Shown here: positions 45,415 to 54,483 of the stretch, one piece after another | Numbering within the stretch: position 1 is the stretch's first letter | Layout of the letters: each line of letters begins with the position of its first letter | Origin: Kordiimonas pumila | GTDB lineage: Bacteria; Pseudomonadota; Alphaproteobacteria; Sphingomonadales; Kordiimonadaceae | Direction: 5' to 3' | Assembly (NCBI RefSeq): GCF_015240255.1 | Contig: NZ_CP061205.1 | Span: 3,396,501 to 3,460,500, forward strand | DNA: 64,000 bases | Notes under the pieces: generated by a model | What the model saw: only the letters and a program-made list of their open reading frames with translations | Database searches by the model: none | What the model was told of the DNA's origin: nothing | Program-made: the position numbers and the translations under genes

Positions 45415-48021
45415 CTAGAACTTGTAGGTAACACCAACAGCAAAGGTACGACCAAGGTCATACTGCTCAACAATCTGGCCTTCCTGAGTCCACTCAGCTT
45501 TGTCGCCCAGAATGTTTTCTGCTTCCATTTTCAGCTCAACAATGTTGCTGCCGATTTCAAGCTCTTTGCGGTACACAAAGTTCAGCATCATTGGCGGCAC
45601 TTCATATTCATCCTGAACACCGTTGATGCCAACGCCAGACAGGCGCTTGCCAGTATAGTTCAACACCAAAGCGAGAGATTCACCGCGTTCAACATCTTCC
45701 CAACCAAACTGTAGGTTACCAAGCCAGTCAGACTGACCTTGCATAGAACGCACAAGATTGGTTGCAGTTGATGCAAAACTAGAGCTTGGGTCGATTATGG
45801 TTTCTGAATCGATATACGATCCGTTTGCACGAACATAAACTTCGCGGCTACCAAGCCAATCCCAACCTAACCAGTCCTGAAGTGGCAGGATTTTGTGAAC
45901 CTCAAGTTCCACACCTTTCAGTTCAGCAGAGTCCGCATTGATATAACCTTGAAGCGGGCCTTCACCAAGAATAGTGAATGTCTCTTCAATCGGATTACTG
46001 AACTCTTTGTAGAACAGACCCAGTGTTACAGATTCGCCTGCCGCAAAATACCATTCGAAGCGTGCATCATAGTTATTGATCTCGGTAATTTGCAGGTTCA
46101 AGTTACCGCGAACAGTCCGGCGACGCTCGTCATTGATAAACGGAGCAGATGACAGTTCCCGCATATCAGGACGGGTGATTGTCTGGCTGTAAGCAAGACG
46201 AAGTTGCATGTTATCAACAAATTCATACGTCAGTGTTGCAGATGGCAGCCAGTATTCTGCGTTCTGCGTTACCACCACGGGTGTATCTGTCGTACGGTCT
46301 ACAGTGGAGACAATCTGGGTTGAGTTTTCATACCGCATACCAAAGGCGGCCCGCAGCTTGTCTGTTACCTGAACGTCTGCCCCTAAATAGCCTTGCTTGT
46401 TTTCAAACGAAGCCGTGAAATAATCTGACGGGTCAAATTTTTCCGCCAGTTCAATGCCACCCGGAGCAATGTTTGCTGGGCCAAAGATAATTTCAGGCAC
46501 CAGTTCCCTAAGGTCGAAGTTTGCACCTGCAGGGAAGTCAAAGAAGTAGCGAACCACACCGTAGCTGCGTTCTTTATCTTCGTAAGTAAAGCCACCTTTT
46601 ATATCAACAGCGAAATCACCGATGCTCATTGGCTGGACAAAGTTAAAACCAGCCTCGTATGATTCATCATCAAGAGCACTGTATGATGTTGTATTGGCAT
46701 CAGACCGTGCAAGTGTGCGGAACACATCGTCGTTATCGTCAAAAACATAGGTGATTTCACGGCGCAGTGGTGCATCGCGGTCTGCTCGTGAATAGTTTAC
46801 ACGCCAGTCAAAATCCATATCCTGAAACATGCCATTATCACCAAACAGGGCGAATGTGTGCTCACCAGAAAGCTGGTTGGTTAAAACCTGACTTTCAGTC
46901 CAGTCTATATAGGAAAGCGTCCGCAGTTCATCTTTTTCTGATGCTGTGAAACCTTTCTGGATTAAAGATGTTTTCTTGGATTGACGCAGAACCATACTTG
47001 TAAGGTTCAGAGAGTTGTTTGCGTTAATCTCATACCCGAGGGACAGAATGCCATTCAGGTTAATTTCCATCTCTGTCTGACGCGTGCCACAGTCATCACC
47101 GGCACCGTCATAGCTGTCACACACTTCTGGAGAGAAGCTATAACGCTCAACAAGGCCAGCATTCGAGGTATTGAAACCCTTTTGAAAACCAAACTGGTTT
47201 GTTTGCTCAACATCATAAGTTACAGCTGCAAAAAAGCCCCATGCGCTTTCACTGCCAACATCATAACGGTTACCCCAAAGGAAGTTGAAACTACCACCGG
47301 GCAGGTTCTTTTCCTCATCGATAGACCAGATATTTGGCAAAGCTTCGCCTGCGGCTTCAAGTTCAGCAGGTGTCAGGCTCTCAAGCGTTACATCAGCCAG
47401 AATTTCTTTTGGAATATTCCGCATGGAACCGCCAAAACCCAGTATTTCTGAGCCAGAACCATCGTAGCTAAGGCCTTTTTTGAAGGTAGATGCTGTATTT
47501 ACCTTTGTGCCAACACCCAGTTCGAGCACAAATTCGTCAGGAATGGTTTTGGTTCTAAGGTCGATCACACCACCGCCAAAAGACGCCGGGTATTCAGGCG
47601 AGTAGGTTTTTTGTACCAGAACATTTTCGATCATTGCAGTCGGGAAAATATCCAGTGGCACAACGCGGCGAAGCGGCTCTGGGCTTGGAATGGAAGATCC
47701 ATTTAGAAGTGTTGATGAATACCTGTCACCAAGACCCCGTACAAAGACATATTTGCCGCCAACAACAGAGAGACCCGGCACACGCTGTAAGGCAACAGCT
47801 ACATCGCTGTCACCGGCTTGTGAAAAACTCTCACTATCAAGAATATTGGCAATTTCAGAGGTTGCGCGCTTTTCGTCGGGAATATATCGGCCCTGGACTG
47901 TAATTTCTTCAACGTCATTCCGGTCCTGAGCCGCTGTATCCTGTGCGAAAGCCTGCCCCGGCACCAAAAGAACAGTTGAGGCAAGAAGTGCGCTCTTAAA
48001 TTTATTGTGGTTCATTTTCAT
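45415..48021 (-). CDS. TonB-dependent receptor next to the T2SS operon
   Basis: The protein (about 868 residues) has a signal peptide ending GQAFAQD, a TonB-box region ([10 protein letters not shown]), a plug domain ('[28 protein letters not shown]') and a long barrel ending in [11 protein letters not shown]. The plug sequence and length resemble the large alphaproteobacterial receptors for carbohydrates or other complex nutrients rather than classic siderophore receptors. It follows the duplicated lipoprotein gene in the same direction and precedes gspC. The start could also be 48033. Confidence 0.92.
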   Translation of the reverse strand: MKMNHNKFKSALLASTVLLVPGQAFAQDTAAQDRNDVEEITVQGRYIPDEKRATSEIANILDSESFSQAGDSDVAVALQRVPGLSVVGGKYVFVRGLGDRYSSTLLNGSSIPSPEPLRRVVPLDIFPTAMIENVLVQKTYSPEYPASFGGGVIDLRTKTIPDEFVLELGVGTKVNTASTFKKGLSYDGSGSEILGFGGSMRNIPKEILADVTLESLTPAELEAAGEALPNIWSIDEEKNLPGGSFNFLWGNRYDVGSESAWGFFAAVTYDVEQTNQFGFQKGFNTSNAGLVERYSFSPEVCDSYDGAGDDCGTRQTEMEINLNGILSLGYEINANNSLNLTSMVLRQSKKTSLIQKGFTASEKDELRTLSYIDWTESQVLTNQLSGEHTFALFGDNGMFQDMDFDWRVNYSRADRDAPLRREITYVFDDNDDVFRTLARSDANTTSYSALDDESYEAGFNFVQPMSIGDFAVDIKGGFTYEDKERSYGVVRYFFDFPAGANFDLRELVPEIIFGPANIAPGGIELAEKFDPSDYFTASFENKQGYLGADVQVTDKLRAAFGMRYENSTQIVSTVDRTTDTPVVVTQNAEYWLPSATLTYEFVDNMQLRLAYSQTITRPDMRELSSAPFINDERRRTVRGNLNLQITEINNYDARFEWYFAAGESVTLGLFYKEFSNPIEETFTILGEGPLQGYINADSAELKGVELEVHKILPLQDWLGWDWLGSREVYVRANGSYIDSETIIDPSSSFASTATNLVRSMQGQSDWLGNLQFGWEDVERGESLALVLNYTGKRLSGVGINGVQDEYEVPPMMLNFVYRKELEIGSNIVELKMEAENILGDKAEWTQEGQIVEQYDLGRTFAVGVTYKF

Positions 48022-48056
48022 TACGGCCACCATCAGCTTTCAAAATTTACGAGACA

Positions 48057-48094
48057 GTGCCGCAGTGAAGACCTCTCGTCTTGCACTGCGGCAC
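48057..48094. promoter_or_regulatory. strong hairpin between the lipoprotein and TonB-receptor genes
   Basis: GTGCCGCAGTG and CACTGCGGCAC are perfect 11-bp arms with an inner AAGAC...GTCTT pairing, giving a 38-base stem-loop. It lies in the 75-bp gap between the two co-directional genes. There is no T-run, so it more likely shields or processes the mRNA and sets unequal levels of the two products. Confidence 0.6.
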
Positions 48095-48108
48095 CGCATT
48101 AGGCTTGA

Positions 48109-50985
48109 TTATTGGTTAAGCCAAACTGTCCAGCCGGCAGTCCAGTCGTTTGCAGCATTTTGAACCGCACCAACGTAGGTGGTTGCATCAAAGAAGCTGT
48201 TCACTGCACTTACGTCTGTCGCAGTTACGCCGTTCTCTGTTGCGCCGTTGATGTAGGTTTTGAAGGCTGCACCACCAGAAGTAGCTGTCAGTGTGTCTGC
48301 TGCAACAAGGTTGTTGCTTTGGCCAAGGAACCAGTCTTCCACACTAAACACATCGTCTGCACCGTCGTCTTTGAAGACTGTGGCACATGTCGTGCTCAGA
48401 AGTGTTGATTCCATTGTCAAGTCACCAGTGAGGGTCGTTGCATTGGCACCAGATACAGTGAAGGTAGCAGTTTGGTCGATATCAAGGCAGGCATCGCCAA
48501 AGTCAGCCACTACAATGTTGTAAAGGTTAGCTGCTGTACCTTCGCGGAGAAGGATACCGATGTCGCTTTCACCGCCAGCTTCGCCCGCACCCAGAACTGT
48601 CGCGTTAGCGATCATTGGATGTGCACGAGGCAGGAAGTCGTTACCGTCACCGTAGTTGTCAGCTTCAAAGCCTTGGTCTGTTGCAGGCTGGTTCGGGTTC
48701 TGAATGATCAGAACGTGCTGAACCTTACCACGCCAGCCCTGTGTCCAATCGAGGCTGTCATCGTCAGCGCCGGTTAGAACAAGGTGTTTAGCTTGCGCTG
48801 TACCACCGAAGAACTCAACCGCATCGTCTGCACCGTTGTGAACTTGCAGATAGTCAATCTCAGTTTCAGACCCAACGCCCTGGAACGCAATACCATTCAG
48901 TTCGTCGTCTGCTGTGATTGGGTTACCGGCATATATCACACGAGTGTAGAAAATCTGGCCGCTATCGTCAGTGTCATCAACACCACCGTAAAGGCCGCTG
49001 TCGCCTTCGCCTTCAGCTTCACAAGGTGTACCAACACCGTTACATGTATTGATCGTGGCACGGCCGTTGATCACAATACCACCCCAAAGAGAGGTGTCTG
49101 TGTCAAGATCGCGTGTATCAGGGTCAATCGCTGTAAAGGTTACTGGTGCATCTGCTGTACCGTTTGAGTTCAGTTTTGAACCACGTGTAACAACAAGGTA
49201 AGAAGAAAGGTCAGCACCCATTACCGTTACGCCAGGCTCGACAGTGAGCGTTGCCGCATCGCCAGTTGCAAGTGGGCTAGAAGCGTCTGGGCCCATATCC
49301 ACACCAACAACAACCTTGCCTGAAAGAATATAATCAAGGCCGGCAACCAGTGTCAGGTCTTCCGTGATAGTACCAGATACAACACAGGCACCGTCAGAGT
49401 TTTCAGTTGTAGCTTCTGGACACTCTGGTGTTGGGTTCAGGCCGTATGTCCAGCCTAAAGTCCAGTTATCAGAGGCAGAAGTACTTGCAACCGCACCGAT
49501 ATAGTCTGTTGCAACAAAGAAAGTATCAACCGCACTTACGTCTGTTGCTGTAACAGCTGTTTCCGCAGTGCCATTAATAAAGTTGTTAAAGAGTGATGTT
49601 GCACCCACAACGTTGTTGGACTGGTTAGTGAAATATGCCTCAAGATCAAACGCATCATCTGCGCCGTCATCTTTAAACACAGTCTTACAGTTGCTAGAGA
49701 ACAAGGTAGACTGGATTGTAAGATTACCAGTTAGGTTTGTTGCACTTGAACCAGCGTTAGTGAAAGTTGAAGTCTGGTCAATATCAAGGCAAGCATCACC
49801 GAAGTCAGAAACAACAGTGTTATAGATATTCGCGCCAGTACCTTCACGCAGCAGCATACCAATGTCACTTTCGCCGCCCTTGCTGTAAGAACCAACAATT
49901 GTGAAGTTAGCAAGGCGTGGCTTTGCACGTGGCAAGAAGTCGTTACCATCACCGTAGTTATCAGCTTCAATACCTTGGTCAGATGCAGGCTGCGCCGGGT
50001 TTTGAATGATCACAACATGCTGGGCTTTACCGCGCCAACCTTGTGTCCAGTCAAAGCCATCATCATCAGCGCCCGTAATAACAAGGTGTTTTACTTGTGC
50101 TGTACCACCAAAGAACTCAACGCCGTCATCCGCGCCGTTGTGTACATGCACATAATCGATTTCTGTGCCTGAACCAACGCCCTGGAACGCAATACCGTTC
50201 AGCTCGTCATCAGCGGTGATCGGGTTACCCGCATATTTAACCTGTACATACTTGAATGTACCACTGTCGTCAGTATCATCATCGCCGCCGTAAAGACCAC
50301 TATCGCCTTCACCTTCAGCTTCACAAATTCCAGCACCGTTACAGGTGTTGATGGAAGCACGCCCACTGATAACAATGCCGCCCCACTCTGACGTGAAAGG
50401 CTCCTCAAGGGCCAAGCCGCTGTATGATGCAGCTGGCGTAACACCCAGTTCACTTGCCAAATCAAGATCAAGTGCTGATGTAAAAATAATGGGGGAAGAA
50501 GCAGTACCCGCAGCTTCAATTTTTGAGCCACGAGAAATTACCAGAAGGTCTGTTTTCGAAGGGCCGTAAATTACAGTACCTGGTTCGATTGTAAGTGTCG
50601 CCGGGTCGCCTGCAGCGGCAGTACCGTCTGCACCAACGTCAACACCAATAACCACTTTACCGGAAAGCTGGTAAATATTACCTGAAGTTAGCGTCACGTC
50701 GTTTGTAACAGTACCAGAAAGCGTACAGTGTGTCTGATCGCCTACTGTTGTAGCAGATGTACCTGATGGGCAGTCACCCGCAGATGTTCTCTCGAAACCA
50801 CCACGGTCAATTTTAGACGATGGTTCTGGTTCAGGTTCTGGTTGTGGTTCAGGAGTGCCTGTACCTGGGTTTGGTGCAACTGTGCCTGGCGATGCCAGCT
50901 CAGTGCTATCGTCGCCGCAAGCGACGAGCGCGCAAGCAGCAACCGCTGCCAGTAATGTATTCTTTAGAATCTGAAGTTTTGTCAT
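48109..50985 (-). CDS. large lipoprotein with an internal duplication, T2SS-substrate candidate
   Basis: The 958-residue protein has a lipoprotein signal with lipobox LVAC (Cys at residue 23) and mature start CGDDS, a Pro/Glu-rich spacer (about 40-55), and two homologous halves, residues 72-521 and 522-958. Each half has Cys-x-VSGTIT-like openings, VEPG/IEPG stretches, 'GLYGG-x-DDTDDSG', 'NPITADDELNGIAFQGVGS', 'NYGDGNDFLPRA' and 'DACLDIDQT', which suggests a beta-helix rich in Asp, perhaps calcium-binding. I do not know a characterised family. In Caulobacter the T2SS exports a lipoprotein (ElpS) to the surface or medium, so this protein is a good candidate substrate. ATG at 50985 has GGGGA 7 bp upstream. 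Confidence 0.75.
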   Translation of the reverse strand: MTKLQILKNTLLAAVAACALVACGDDSTELASPGTVAPNPGTGTPEPQPEPEPEPSSKIDRGGFERTSAGDCPSGTSATTVGDQTHCTLSGTVTNDVTLTSGNIYQLSGKVVIGVDVGADGTAAAGDPATLTIEPGTVIYGPSKTDLLVISRGSKIEAAGTASSPIIFTSALDLDLASELGVTPAASYSGLALEEPFTSEWGGIVISGRASINTCNGAGICEAEGEGDSGLYGGDDDTDDSGTFKYVQVKYAGNPITADDELNGIAFQGVGSGTEIDYVHVHNGADDGVEFFGGTAQVKHLVITGADDDGFDWTQGWRGKAQHVVIIQNPAQPASDQGIEADNYGDGNDFLPRAKPRLANFTIVGSYSKGGESDIGMLLREGTGANIYNTVVSDFGDACLDIDQTSTFTNAGSSATNLTGNLTIQSTLFSSNCKTVFKDDGADDAFDLEAYFTNQSNNVVGATSLFNNFINGTAETAVTATDVSAVDTFFVATDYIGAVASTSASDNWTLGWTYGLNPTPECPEATTENSDGACVVSGTITEDLTLVAGLDYILSGKVVVGVDMGPDASSPLATGDAATLTVEPGVTVMGADLSSYLVVTRGSKLNSNGTADAPVTFTAIDPDTRDLDTDTSLWGGIVINGRATINTCNGVGTPCEAEGEGDSGLYGGVDDTDDSGQIFYTRVIYAGNPITADDELNGIAFQGVGSETEIDYLQVHNGADDAVEFFGGTAQAKHLVLTGADDDSLDWTQGWRGKVQHVLIIQNPNQPATDQGFEADNYGDGNDFLPRAHPMIANATVLGAGEAGGESDIGILLREGTAANLYNIVVADFGDACLDIDQTATFTVSGANATTLTGDLTMESTLLSTTCATVFKDDGADDVFSVEDWFLGQSNNLVAADTLTATSGGAAFKTYINGATENGVTATDVSAVNSFFDATTYVGAVQNAANDWTAGWTVWLNQ
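48112..50772 (-). repeat. internal tandem duplication of the lipoprotein gene
   Basis: Repeat 1 covers about 49423-50772 and repeat 2 about 48112-49422. They encode residues 72-521 and 522-958, aligned over nearly their whole length with small indels. Parts are close at the DNA level (for example the segments encoding NPITADDELNGIAFQGVGS), other parts are well diverged, so the duplication is old with some stretches conserved or converted. Confidence 0.8.
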
Positions 50986-51128
50986 TGTTTTCCCCGTACG
51001 GTGCTCAATGGGCCTGGAAATACGTTTATGTTTAAGAGCCAAGCGAACGGACCAGCTAATTAACCAGCCAGCTCCCGATGCACGGGGTAATTAACAATTG
51101 TTTCAGTTTGGTTGCGGTTATTTGCACC

Positions 51129-51151
51129 AATTGTTACAATGTGTAACAATT
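51129..51151. promoter_or_regulatory. 23-bp perfect inverted repeat upstream of the lipoprotein-TonB receptor genes
   Basis: AATTGTTACA (51129-51138) and TGTAACAATT (51142-51151) flank ATG. The site lies about 150 bp before the lipoprotein start in an AT-rich leader and 50 bp after the prepilin peptidase gene. It has the form of an operator for a dimeric regulator. A related but looser TGTAAC/GTTACA pair precedes the Crp/Fnr gene (53240-53261). Confidence 0.6.
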
Positions 51152-51199
51152 TTTCAAGCCATTGTTTTAATTAATAAAATTAAACAAAAACTTTACGAT

Positions 51200-51778
51200 T
51201 TAAAATAAATTCTGGTGCATAAAAACCCACACAAGCCATGTCGAGAGACATAAAAAAGGGCCAAATGGTAAACGACTCTGCATGGTTACAGATTGCCCTC
51301 TCAACTTTTGTATCATAGCAAAGATAAGCGCTGCACATGACGCAAGCAAAAACACCTGCGGCAAAACGGGCCACCCCACCCATGCACCACTACCTGCCAT
51401 AAACTTGGCATCTCCCATACCCAAGCCATGTCGACCACGCACATAATAGTAAGCGATACTCAAAAGCGCCAAAGAACCAAAGCCAGCAATAGCCCCTATA
51501 TAATAATAACTGAAAGACGCTGGGTCGGACAGATAATGCAATATCAGGCCCGATATAACTAAGATGGCATTCCACACATTAGGCAGCCTATATGTATGCC
51601 AGTCACTAACAGCCAGCACCCATAAGATTAAATACAGACTAGCGCTTTCAGCCCAACGGGCGGAAACCATAAGAAGCAAAATGGCGGGAAATAATGCAGC
51701 AAGCGCAAAAAGCGACAGCCACAAGTTTTTCTGCACTATTTGCGGCTCTGGCATCTCTGACATTTCATCTTCCGGCAT
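51200..51778 (-). CDS. gspO: A24 family prepilin peptidase (GspO-like)
   Basis: The 192-residue membrane protein has the two catalytic aspartates of type IV prepilin peptidases, D59 in AVSDWHTYRLPN and D123 in GMGDAKFMAG, and about six membrane helices. It lacks the N-terminal methylase half seen in PilD/GspO of gammaproteobacteria, as is common in short A24 peptidases. It would cleave the leaders of GspG, I, J and K. ATG at 51778 has AAGGG upstream; the longer frame to 51802 is less likely. Confidence 0.9.
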   Translation of the reverse strand: MPEDEMSEMPEPQIVQKNLWLSLFALAALFPAILLLMVSARWAESASLYLILWVLAVSDWHTYRLPNVWNAILVISGLILHYLSDPASFSYYYIGAIAGFGSLALLSIAYYYVRGRHGLGMGDAKFMAGSGAWVGWPVLPQVFLLASCAALIFAMIQKLRGQSVTMQSRLPFGPFLCLSTWLVWVFMHQNLF

Positions 51779-51844
51779 GGTGCACCCTTTTGCTCTCGGC
51801 ACAGTATGCTAATGCCTAGCGACAAATAAAGGTTTTACCATAAA

Positions 51845-51873
51845 AAAAGGCGCACAGAAACTGTGCACCTTTT
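51845..51873 (-). terminator. rho-independent terminator
   Basis: AAAAGGCGCACAG and CTGTGCACCTTTT form a long stem with an AAA loop (one mismatch); on the minus strand the stem is followed by TTTTTTT. It ends the gene at 51905-52270 and insulates the prepilin peptidase gene. Confidence 0.85.
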
Positions 51874-51904
51874 CCTCACCTTCAGCCTTTATTGAAGGCT
51901 GCTA

Positions 51905-52270
51905 TTATTCGCCTAAGCGGTTTAGCGCTGTCATAGCGATTGTTTTCACCCGGCGTGGCTCGCCATTCCTTAAAAGCGCATAAGGATTTTCCTTGTCCGC
52001 CAGAATATCCCGGTAAATAGCAACAGCCTGATCACGCCTGCCTGTTGTACTATATACAAAAGCGAGGTTTAACTTCGCAAAAACCTGATCTTCTTCCGAG
52101 AACTCACCGCCAACAAGGGCAGCCTCTGCGCTGCTCCAATCACCAGTACTGAGTTCTTGTGCAGCATAGCTGGTTGCGGTATCGTCAAACGCAACGCGAA
52201 TCTCTTCTGCTGACACTGTGCTTGCAAAAAAAGCTACACTTATAATTGCACCGATAGATGTATAACGCAT
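51905..52270 (-). CDS. secreted TPR-like protein
   Basis: The 121-residue protein has a signal peptide (IGAIISVAFFASTVSAEE). A helical part follows with a tetratricopeptide-like pair (DQVFAKLNLAFVYSTTGRRDQAVAIYRDILADKENPYALL; A-x-A-x-N-x-A then A-x-x-Y spacing). I do not recognise a specific family. GGAG precedes the ATG by 8 bp. It is divergent from another secreted-protein gene. Confidence 0.65.
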   Translation of the reverse strand: MRYTSIGAIISVAFFASTVSAEEIRVAFDDTATSYAAQELSTGDWSSAEAALVGGEFSEEDQVFAKLNLAFVYSTTGRRDQAVAIYRDILADKENPYALLRNGEPRRVKTIAMTALNRLGE

Positions 52271-52576
52271 ATCGAATCTCCTACGGCAAAACTTTCTATT
52301 ATAGACATGTTTGTTACACTATTATGTACCACATGTAAGAAGGTCCAACCATACGATATTTAAGCCCCTGAAATCGTTAAAGTAATTTTTTTTCATTTTT
52401 TGTTACAAATAAATCCATTTAAAAACATATGGTTATGAAAATTAAACTTGAGTCGCACCCTCTTACGTGAATTTTTTATGACACCCTCACAAAAAAGCAG
52501 AAATGCCGTTCAAGATGTATTAGCAAGGCTCTAAGAAGCCGATTTTAATATTTCTTTAACAGACGCGACATTTAAA
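52271..52576. other. AT-rich divergent intergenic region
   Basis: These 306 bases hold the promoters of two divergent secreted-protein genes. Visible elements are weak: a TATAAT on the minus strand near 52298-52303, a direct ACATGT pair near 52307 and 52334 (both palindromic hexamers), and long A/T runs near 52380-52410. No ORF or RNA gene is evident. Confidence 0.5.
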
Positions 52577-53185
52577 ATGCATACAGTGAGTCATAAAGTC
52601 AGGGTTGTATATTTATCGCTTTCAGTAGCCATACTGATTGCCGCTGGATCACCAGCTGTTTTCGCGGCCATGATGTCGAATAAACTGGTCTCTGTACCAA
52701 ATACCGGACAGTCTAGCAGGCCAGATAATAACGCACATATCCTTGCAACACCTTTTATAGATACACCAGCACACACAAACACGGCATCAGATGCCGCCGC
52801 GCTCAAGTTTATTGAAGCAACCGGCATATATAAAAACCTGTCTTTACTGCTTTTAAACGAAGTCAAAACATCTACTCCGGTGCAGGCCGCTATTCGGCAG
52901 CATGGCTTTGAAACTGTAAAAACAGCTGTTGTACAGGCCATAAGGGTTGCACAAACCACATATGCAGGTGAATGGAACACCATGATGGCCGGTATTTACA
53001 ACCAGCATTTCAATAAAGATGAACTGCGTTCTATCCTTATGGAAAAAGAACAATCCCCTCATTTTGAAAAAATGATCACCCTGCAACCAGTTATTGCAGC
53101 CGCTGTTGCCGTACAGGGAAAAGCTATTTTTGAAGAAGCCCAAAAAACCGTGCTGCAACAAATTTCAACTGATTTTGCCGTCTAA
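52577..53185 (+). CDS. secreted protein of unknown function (DUF2059-like)
   Basis: The 202-residue protein has a signal peptide (VVYLSLSVAILIAAGSPAVFAA) and an all-helical mature part. The segment 'YAGEWNTMMAGIYNQHFNKDELRSILMEKEQSPHFEKM' resembles DUF2059 proteins, where an acidic FT/FN-x-x-EL motif precedes a 'SP' turn. Resemblance is partial and the function of the family is unknown. No clear Shine-Dalgarno precedes the ATG. It is divergent from the TPR-like gene. Confidence 0.55.
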   Translation: MHTVSHKVRVVYLSLSVAILIAAGSPAVFAAMMSNKLVSVPNTGQSSRPDNNAHILATPFIDTPAHTNTASDAAALKFIEATGIYKNLSLLLLNEVKTSTPVQAAIRQHGFETVKTAVVQAIRVAQTTYAGEWNTMMAGIYNQHFNKDELRSILMEKEQSPHFEKMITLQPVIAAAVAVQGKAIFEEAQKTVLQQISTDFAV

Positions 53186-53239
53186 ACCTTCATAGTGTGA
53201 TCTTCTGTCGCATCCCCCTGCGGTCAAACATTTACTAAT

Positions 53240-53261
53240 ATGTAACCACTGGCTGTTACAT
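53240..53261. promoter_or_regulatory. inverted repeat before the Crp/Fnr regulator gene
   Basis: ATGTAAC and GTTACAT are perfect inverted 7-mers with 8 bp between. The site is 30-51 bp before the regulator start, where self-repression would act. Its halves resemble those of the 51129-51151 repeat. Confidence 0.4.
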
Positions 53262-53290
53262 CTGTTTGATAAACGGTAAGGGGATCAGAC

Positions 53291-54034
53291 ATGACAACTT
53301 CTATGATTGAGACAACAAACATCATCTCCAAACATGACATGCTGAAACAGCACTCGCTGTTTCAATCAATGCCGCCTGCCTTATTACAAGCACTCAGTCA
53401 GGCTGCACAAGAAGTTAGCTATGAAAAAGGTAATGTCATTTTCCTGCAGGATGACGCATCAGAATGGTTTTATCTTATCAAGTCTGGTTGGGTGAAACTA
53501 TTCAGAGAAACGTTGGAAGGTAGTGAAGCCGTTCTGGACATGCTGACAAGTGGTCATATTTTTGGGGAAACTGCGATTCTAGACGGCGACATACACACCG
53601 TGAGCGCGGCAGCCGCAGAACATGTAACCCTGCTTCGCTTACCTGCAAGCTTGCTTAAAAAAGCTGTTGGTGAAAGCCATGATGTTGCGCTTGCTATGCT
53701 GGCCTCACTTTCCCGCCAGCGTAAACGCCAAACTCAGGAAATTGAAAGCCTGAATATGCATAATGCACCCCAGCGTATTGGCTGCTTTATGCTACGTCTA
53801 TGCAATCTCAGTAACACTGAGCCATACGAGATGACACTGCCATACGACAAATCTCTCATTGCCGCCCGTCTTGGCATGCAGTGTGAAACATTTTCGCGCG
53901 CTCTCAACAAACTGCGCAAAGAAACAGACATCACCGTTCAGGGGTCAAGTGTGACGATACCTAACCTTGAAACACTGTCTAACTACGCTTGCAATAGCTG
54001 CTCTAACGAGTTTCCGTGCTCAGACCTGCACTAA
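53291..54034 (+). CDS. Crp/Fnr family regulator with a C-terminal cysteine cluster
   Basis: The 247-residue protein has an N-terminal cNMP-type sensor domain (GNVIFLQDDASEWFYLIKSGWVKLF), a dimerisation helix and a winged helix. The recognition helix reads E199-T-F-S-R203, the E-x-x-S-R pattern of FNR that reads TTGAT half-sites. It has no N-terminal FNR cysteine cluster. Instead its last residues carry C234-x2-C237-x5-C243. A C-terminal three-Cys Fe-S cluster is known in Bacillus Fnr, so an oxygen-sensing role is plausible. FNR boxes precede the neighbouring hemN and ompW. It ends 3 bp from a converging stop. Confidence 0.9.
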   Translation: MTTSMIETTNIISKHDMLKQHSLFQSMPPALLQALSQAAQEVSYEKGNVIFLQDDASEWFYLIKSGWVKLFRETLEGSEAVLDMLTSGHIFGETAILDGDIHTVSAAAAEHVTLLRLPASLLKKAVGESHDVALAMLASLSRQRKRQTQEIESLNMHNAPQRIGCFMLRLCNLSNTEPYEMTLPYDKSLIAARLGMQCETFSRALNKLRKETDITVQGSSVTIPNLETLSNYACNSCSNEFPCSDLH

Positions 54035-54037
54035 CGC

Positions 54038-54427
54038 TTATAGACCTGTCTTGTTTTTATTGCGGCTCATCCAGTCCCAATCGATCAGGCTTGGATTTGT
54101 TATATATTTATATGGCTCCGTGAGCACCGCAAGCACATAGTCAAAATGCAGCTTTTTATGATGTTTTGGCAAACAGGCAGCAAGTGCAGGGCCAATAGAG
54201 TTCAAGCGTTTTTGATGAAAAACAACAGCATACACAGCCGTTTCAGACTGGTTACTTGTCGAAAACTCGATCGACATACCTGTTAGGCTTTCTTCTCCTG
54301 CGCGCCAAATCTCCAGAAAAGGAAAACGGTTCTCATTGGCTTCAAGCACATAGTTACACACCCGCACATAATTAGCCAGATACTCTTCCAAACCTGAAAC
54401 ATTTATATTTCCGCGTGCATCAGCCAT
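54038..54427 (-). CDS. hypothetical protein
   Basis: The 129-residue protein is mixed alpha/beta with no signal peptide or membrane segment; key features are 'YLANYVRVCNYVLEANENRFPFLEIW' near the start and 'IDWDWMSRNKNKTGL' at the end. The globular size and 'LEANENRFPFLEIWRAG' opening may be a PAS- or similar fold, but I cannot place it in a family. It converges with the Crp/Fnr gene. ATG at 54427 is preferred to GTG at 54439. Confidence 0.5.
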   Translation of the reverse strand: MADARGNINVSGLEEYLANYVRVCNYVLEANENRFPFLEIWRAGEESLTGMSIEFSTSNQSETAVYAVVFHQKRLNSIGPALAACLPKHHKKLHFDYVLAVLTEPYKYITNPSLIDWDWMSRNKNKTGL

Positions 54428-54483
54428 CCGAGTACCCACCCTTCATAAGACCCTGATAGTAAACAAAAAGAAAATTGGCGTAT

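Noticed and set aside
48112-50772. Repeat-bearing gene as phage tail or adhesin RTX protein
   Set aside because: There is a lipobox, no RTX nonapeptides and no nearby type I secretion genes.
53266-53279. TTGATAAACGGTAA as an FNR box before the Crp/Fnr gene
   Set aside because: Only one half-site matches and it lies too close to the start codon.
53734-53934. Minus-strand frame inside the Crp/Fnr gene
   Set aside because: Shadow of a well-supported regulator gene.
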